10,232 nt of DNA, from contig CALJJF010000039.1 in NCBI GenBank assembly GCA_937973935.1, forward strand, positions 1-10,232, read 5' to 3'. Source of the DNA: MKRK01 sp001896915 (GTDB lineage: Bacteria; Bacillota; Clostridia; Oscillospirales; Acutalibacteraceae). Both the position numbers and the translations under genes were made by a program. The stretch's first letter is position 1. Every line of letters starts with the position of its first letter. The notes below the pieces were generated by a model that did no database searches, was not told the DNA's origin, and saw nothing but the letters and a program-made list of their open reading frames with translations. Positions 6,126 to 10,232 of this stretch are shown here, in pieces.

Positions 6126-7454
6126 ATGCAGGATATTGTAATCACAAAAAAGCAGGCATCCTATGTGATGGTCTCTCTATTGCTGTCCGCTTTTTTTCTG
6201 CGGCTGATCATCTCGGTCAGCTATCAAAACGACTATGATTTACTAAACTTTTATAAGCCCTGGGCGCTGGCGATGGAACAGTATCCTTTCACGATTTATG
6301 AAAAAGCAAAAGAGGGTCTTGTCAATCTTGACTATCCACCCTTGTATCTGCTTCCCCTGTTCCTTCTGGGAAAGCTTTACCGGTACATTCCCGCCCTGTC
6401 GTCCTATGCTCCCTATGATATGCTGTTGCTAAAATTCTTTCCTGTTTTATTCGACGCCCTGACCATTCTGTGCTTTTACCGTATCGGCAGAAGGTTCTCC
6501 GAATTTGCCGGCATTGCCGCTGCCGCTCTTTGGGCAGTGAACCCCTCGGTTATTTTCAATTCCTCCTTTTGGGGACAAACGGATTCTATCCTGATTTTTT
6601 TGCTGCTGGTCTCCTTTGCCTTGATCGAATTTAACCGCCCCCTGGCCGGCAGCTTTGTTTTTGCTCTGGCGGGGCTGACGAAATATCAGGCTCTGTTCTT
6701 TTTGCCGATTTTATTACTGGAGCTTTTCTTTAAATTCGGACCGAAAAAGGCGTTCAAGGGCATTGGGGTTGCCGCCGCCGCTGTGGCGGGCGTGTTTTTG
6801 CCCTTTATGCTGGGTGCGGGAGATGTTCTTCTGCCCCTCCATGTTTATTTCGGCGGTGCCGGCAAGTATCCCTTTGTCTCTTTGAACGCTGCCAACCTGT
6901 TCAGCGCTCTGGGGATGAACGGGTTCCCGGAATCAACCCCCATCCTCGGGGGGTTCACCTTTTCCCATCTCAGCCTGTTTTTTTTATTTTCCTCTTTGAC
7001 GGCTGTTATTCTGATTTATATTTTCGGAAAGAGAGTCTCCCTGTGGGTGACGGGCTTTTTCCTCATGCAGTGTATTTTTATGCTGACGGCAAGGATGCAC
7101 GAGCGGTATCAGCTGGTGGTTCTGCCCTTTGCCTTAATGGCATATCTAACCACCAAAAACAAACGGTTTTTTCACCTGTTCACTGCACTGACCCTGCTGA
7201 CCTTGCTCAATCAGGCCTTGATTTTGTTTGGGGTAACCTCCAGCGAAATGAACGGGCTGTCCTTTCCCCCGGGTTATGTGTGGACAACCCCTTGGATTTC
7301 ACCCGAAGGAATCAGTCCGGACGGAATCATGATGGTCCTCCTGTCCGTTGTAAACAGCATTGTTTTTGTCCTGTCCGTCGCAGAGTGCTTCCACTATTCT
7401 TTCAGAAAGGATGAACCGCTTGAAGCAGTATCATATTCTTCAGAAATACAATAA
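6126..7454 (+). CDS. Gpi18-like GT-C membrane glycosyltransferase
   Basis: This 442-residue polytopic membrane protein resembles Gpi18-like mannosyltransferases (COG5542), GT-C-fold enzymes that take sugars from polyprenol-phosphate donors on the outer face of the membrane. Marks seen are the early outer-loop acidic motif NDYDLLNFYKPWA (35-47, D36/D38 as likely catalytic candidates), DYPPLY (69-74), NPSVIFNSSFWGQTDS (139-154), TKYQALFFLP (185-194) and ARMHERYQL (322-330). About ten or more hydrophobic helices are present. The acceptor and sugar cannot be read from sequence; mannose is only the family name. The ATG has an ideal GGAGG site. The end overlaps the next gene by about 35 nt, implying coupling with the YfhO-family gene. 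Confidence 0.88.
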   Translation: MQDIVITKKQASYVMVSLLLSAFFLRLIISVSYQNDYDLLNFYKPWALAMEQYPFTIYEKAKEGLVNLDYPPLYLLPLFLLGKLYRYIPALSSYAPYDMLLLKFFPVLFDALTILCFYRIGRRFSEFAGIAAAALWAVNPSVIFNSSFWGQTDSILIFLLLVSFALIEFNRPLAGSFVFALAGLTKYQALFFLPILLLELFFKFGPKKAFKGIGVAAAAVAGVFLPFMLGAGDVLLPLHVYFGGAGKYPFVSLNAANLFSALGMNGFPESTPILGGFTFSHLSLFFLFSSLTAVILIYIFGKRVSLWVTGFFLMQCIFMLTARMHERYQLVVLPFALMAYLTTKNKRFFHLFTALTLLTLLNQALILFGVTSSEMNGLSFPPGYVWTTPWISPEGISPDGIMMVLLSVVNSIVFVLSVAECFHYSFRKDEPLEAVSYSSEIQ

Positions 7455-9690
7455 CAAGGAAAAATATCTTTCTTCCTTTTTGATTGCGCTGGGGATAGCC
7501 ATCGTAATTTTTGTCCCCTATATCGTTCTGGACGGAGGGATTTTCTATTTCTACGGCGATTTCAATGCCCAGCAAATCCCCTTTTACCAAATGGCTCACG
7601 ACGCGGTAAGAAACGGCAGCCTTTTCTGGAACTGGCAAACGGATCTGGGCGCCAATTTTGTGGGCTCCTATTCCTTTTATCTGCTGGGCAGCCCTTTTTT
7701 CTGGCTGACACTGCCCTTCCCTTCCTCCGCCGTGCCGTATTTGATCGGGCCGCTGCTGATTTTAAAATTCTCCCTTTCGTCCTTCACCTCCTATTGTTTG
7801 TTCACCCGGTTTGTCCGGGACAAAAACAGCGCCTTGCTGGGTGCTCTTTTGTATGCGTTTTCCGGGTTTTCCGTTTATAATATTTTTTTCAACCATTTCC
7901 ACGAAGCCATCGTCTTTTTTCCGCTGCTCCTTCTCGGGCTTGAAATGCTGATGACGGATAACCGCAAAGGTGTATTCGGTCTGATGATTGCCCTGTGTGC
8001 CGTTTCGAATTATTTCTTCTTTATCTCTATGGCGGTCTTTTTAATCCCGTATTTTTTCATCCGCTTGTTTTCTCCCCAGTGGAAAATGACCGGCGGCAAA
8101 TTTCTTTCTCTAGTGATTGAAACGATTCTGGGGGTGGGCATAGCTGCCTTTCTCCTGGTTCCTTCTTTCTTCAGTGTAATGGGCAATAGCCGTGTAAGCC
8201 AGCTTTTGATTGGCTGGGGTGGTCTTGCCTATGGCAACGAACAGCTATATCTGAATATCATCCAGTGCTTTTTCTTCCCGTCGGACCTGCCGGCACGTCC
8301 GCTGTTCTTCCCCAACGCCGGAGCGGAATGGGCATCTCAGGCAGGCTGGCTGCCCATTTTCAGCATGTCGGGCGTCATTGCCTTTTTCATTGCAAAAAAA
8401 GGGCATTGGCTGAAACGGGTCATTACAGTCTGCGCTGTCATGGCACTGATTCCGTTTCTGAATTCCTCCTTTATCCTGTTCAATTCCGCTTATTATGCCC
8501 GCTGGTTCTTCATTCCCGTGCTTTTCATGGCGCTGGCAACCGCTATGTCGGTTGACGACAGCGAAAGCACCAACTGGTGGTCCGGGTTCCGATGGACCAT
8601 GTTCATCACCCTGGCCTTTACCCTCTTGGTCGGGTTGTATCCAAACACGAAGGATGCCTCAGGCAAAATTACCCGGTTCGGTTTGTTTAATTTTGGCGAT
8701 CCGAACTTCCCCATTGAAAAATTCTATAACACCCTGCGCTTTTGGGTGGTCTGCGGCCTTGCCCTTGGCTCGTTGCTCATTCTGGGCTTGCTGCTACCCC
8801 TGCTCAAAAAATCCAAAGAGACTTTTATGAAGCTGACGCTTCTGTCGGTGATCTGTGTCTCAGTGATTTCCGGTGCCTTTTTTGTGGGCTGCGGCAAAGC
8901 GCTGGACGACAGTGCCGCCAAAACCTACACCCCCTTTCTGATCGGCGGAGAGAAAAAAATCAACCTCCCTGACGAGGATGATTATCGCATCGATACCTAT
9001 GATGATTTTGACAATGTGGGAATGTTTTTGGAGCGTCCCAGCATTCAGGGCTTTCACAGCATCGTGCCCAAATCCATTATGGAGTTTTATCCCTTCGTGG
9101 GCGTGGAGCGGGGCGTTGCCTCCCGGCCGGAAGTAAAATTCGTGGGGCTGCGCACCCTCTTGTCTGTACGCTATCTGCTGGATTATGCCGGCGACGACAA
9201 GCAGTTCGCCGACAAGGATGATGTGATGAAAATGCCCGGCTTTCAGTTCGTCGCCAAACGAAACAATTTCAACATCTATGAAAACACCAACTTCGTCTCC
9301 ATCGGTTTTTCCTATGATTTTTGTATTTCGGAAAAAACAGCAACCCGATATGGCACTCCCTATACCGATAGGATGCTGCTGAAGGGTCTTATGCTCAGCG
9401 ATGCCGATATTAAAAAATACAGCTTTTTACCCGAAAAGACCTTTCCGGAAAGCCCGTCCTTCAGCAATGAGGATTTGCGCACAGACGCAGAAAATTTGCG
9501 TAAAAACAACGTGACGGATTTCAAGCGGGATAACAAGGGCTTCTCGGGGAACATTGCCCTTGACCGTGAAAATCTCGTGTTCTTCTCCGTGCCTTACGAT
9601 GAAGGCTGGACGGCTTATGTGGACAACAAAAAGGTAGACATCGTCAAGGCAAACAAAGGATTTATGGCGGTACCCGTGACGGCAGGCTGA
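7420..9690 (+). CDS. YfhO-family GT-C protein, cut by in-frame TGA
   Basis: YfhO proteins are large membrane GT-C glycosyltransferases; in Bacillus subtilis YfhO transfers GlcNAc from a polyprenol carrier to lipoteichoic acid. Here 756 residues precede TGA 9688-9690. The N-terminal helix is followed by YGDFNAQQIPFY (45-56, D47 as likely catalytic Asp) and FWNWQTDLGANF (69-80), then roughly ten helices, and an outer domain with the C-terminal motif DEGWTAYVDNKKV and ANKGFMAVPVTAG. In the family this motif continues directly with HTIRF; here the same frame does so after the TGA. TTG 7420 is taken as start because AAGG lies about 8-9 nt upstream; ATG 7411 is in frame but touches that site. The truncated product would lack the last membrane helix and tail. 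Function could be lost, reduced or rescued by readthrough; a sequencing error is possible. Confidence 0.85.
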   Translation: MKQYHILQKYNNKEKYLSSFLIALGIAIVIFVPYIVLDGGIFYFYGDFNAQQIPFYQMAHDAVRNGSLFWNWQTDLGANFVGSYSFYLLGSPFFWLTLPFPSSAVPYLIGPLLILKFSLSSFTSYCLFTRFVRDKNSALLGALLYAFSGFSVYNIFFNHFHEAIVFFPLLLLGLEMLMTDNRKGVFGLMIALCAVSNYFFFISMAVFLIPYFFIRLFSPQWKMTGGKFLSLVIETILGVGIAAFLLVPSFFSVMGNSRVSQLLIGWGGLAYGNEQLYLNIIQCFFFPSDLPARPLFFPNAGAEWASQAGWLPIFSMSGVIAFFIAKKGHWLKRVITVCAVMALIPFLNSSFILFNSAYYARWFFIPVLFMALATAMSVDDSESTNWWSGFRWTMFITLAFTLLVGLYPNTKDASGKITRFGLFNFGDPNFPIEKFYNTLRFWVVCGLALGSLLILGLLLPLLKKSKETFMKLTLLSVICVSVISGAFFVGCGKALDDSAAKTYTPFLIGGEKKINLPDEDDYRIDTYDDFDNVGMFLERPSIQGFHSIVPKSIMEFYPFVGVERGVASRPEVKFVGLRTLLSVRYLLDYAGDDKQFADKDDVMKMPGFQFVAKRNNFNIYENTNFVSIGFSYDFCISEKTATRYGTPYTDRMLLKGLMLSDADIKKYSFLPEKTFPESPSFSNEDLRTDAENLRKNNVTDFKRDNKGFSGNIALDRENLVFFSVPYDEGWTAYVDNKKVDIVKANKGFMAVPVTAG

Positions 9691-10083
9691 CATACCATCC
9701 GGTTCAATTATATGACCCCGGGGCTGACCAACGGGATTTATATCACCCTCATCTCCCTTGTGATTTTTTTGCTTTATTTTATCTTCTGCCTGTTATACCG
9801 GCGGGATCATCGCCACGAGCCCAACCCGAAGCTGGGCAAGCGTCCGTTCCCCGGCGGAGAGCCGGAGTCTGCGGACGAACGGGAGACGACGCTTTTGCTC
9901 AGTGAAATCGGCGAACAAAAACAAGAAAGTCTGTTTGAACTATCTATGCACGACATTTCTCCCAAAGATATTTTTGAAAAAAAGGACAATCTGACACCTG
10001 AGAAAAATACTGATTTTAACCCCTTTGAGGGATTTGATCCACCTCGGGTAATCATAGACCATGACGAAGAGGAGAACCGCTGA
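9691..10083 (+). pseudogene. C-terminal remainder of the YfhO-family gene
   Basis: This is the direct in-frame continuation of the upstream gene after TGA 9688-9690, 130 codons ending in TGA 10081-10083. It begins HTIRFNYMTPG, the expected end of the YfhO outer domain, then a membrane helix (9733-9798, GIYITLISLVIFLLYFIF and on), then RR and a roughly 90-residue hydrophilic tail rich in Asp/Glu that is presumably cytoplasmic. No Shine-Dalgarno precedes the first ATG (9712), so it is unlikely to be an independent gene. The tail holds the ribosome binding site of the next gene and overlaps its start (TGATG). This suggests that full-length translation to 10083 was the ancestral state and that the internal stop is recent or bypassed. 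Confidence 0.75.
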
Positions 10084-10232
10084 TGACTGTGCTGTATATC
10101 ATCGTCCCTTGCTACAACGAAGAAGAGGTATTGCCGGAAACGGCTTCCCGCCTTGTTACAAAGCTTGCTCAGCTGCAGGAAACCGGTCGCTGTGACAAAG
10201 GCAGCCGCATTCTTTTGGTGGACGATCATTCC
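10083..10232 (+). CDS. Family 2 glycosyltransferase, polyprenol-P type, partial
   Basis: Only the first 50 codons are in the window; the gene runs off the right edge. The N-terminus TVLYIIVPCYNEEEVLPET and the following RILLVDDHS match the nucleotide-binding start of GT2 (GT-A fold) enzymes of the dolichol/polyprenol-phosphate sugar synthase kind, such as CsbB. These load a sugar from a nucleotide donor onto undecaprenyl phosphate on the inner membrane face. Position 49 is His where relatives usually have Gly (VDDGS), a minor variation. GAGGAG lies 8 nt before the ATG, and the start shares one base with the upstream stop (TGATG). It is a natural partner for the two GT-C proteins upstream; whether it carries the C-terminal membrane helices typical of CsbB cannot be seen here. 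Confidence 0.88.
   Translation, partial: MTVLYIIVPCYNEEEVLPETASRLVTKLAQLQETGRCDKGSRILLVDDHS

Noticed and set aside
9688..9740. Selenocysteine or reassigned TGA in the YfhO-family gene
   Set aside because: The position is not a known redox site. The sequence just downstream forms only a weak, bulged hairpin (CCGGT with ACC and CCGG), not a convincing SECIS element. TGA also ends other genes here in the normal way.
9807..10229. Minus-strand open frame over the YfhO tail and GT2 start
   Set aside because: It covers two supported plus-strand coding segments with a clear overlapping start, and its translation shows no domain.

Overview
The window looks like chromosomal housekeeping DNA from a low-to-moderate GC Gram-positive anaerobe. 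Clostridia of the Oscillospirales type are the best guess, inferred from protein style, strong GGAGG-type ribosome binding sites, sigma-A-like promoters and dense short operons. I see no insertion sequence, phage gene or CRISPR array. TGA is used as an ordinary stop in several genes, so the genetic code appears standard.

Layout from left to right. (1) The 3' part of an enolase gene (eno) enters from the left edge and meets a TspO/MBR membrane protein gene head-on; their stop codons overlap in one TTAA. (2) A tRNA-Arg(CCT) gene with its own promoter is followed after only 16-22 nt by two tandem, paralogous CPBP intramembrane protease genes and then tadA. The spacing suggests one transcript starting at the tRNA promoter. 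A hairpin with A/T tracts on both sides ends this block and also serves the convergent gene. (3) A cytosolic-looking amidase-domain (papain-like) protein is on the minus strand, divergent from an AAA/ABC-type ATPase that probably starts at a CTG codon. The ATPase is followed by a short MGMT-family DNA repair protein. (4) A separate promoter drives a cell-surface glycosylation cluster: a Gpi18-like GT-C membrane glycosyltransferase, a YfhO-family GT-C protein, and the start of a family 2 glycosyltransferase (polyprenol-phosphate sugar synthase type) that runs off the right edge.

The most unusual feature is an in-frame TGA at 9688-9690 inside the conserved C-terminal motif of the YfhO-family gene. 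The same frame continues for 130 more codons, including the final membrane helix and an acidic cytoplasmic tail, and ends with a TGATG overlap with the next gene. The family 2 glycosyltransferase plus YfhO pair resembles the CsbB/YfhO pair of Bacillus subtilis. There a sugar is loaded on a polyprenol phosphate inside the cell and transferred to a wall polymer outside. The Gpi18-like protein would be a second membrane transferase using the same kind of donor (inference).

I did not find a clearly new defence or mobile system here. The points most worth a second look are the YfhO stop, the tRNA-led mRNA, the protease duplication tied to tadA, and the CTG start.
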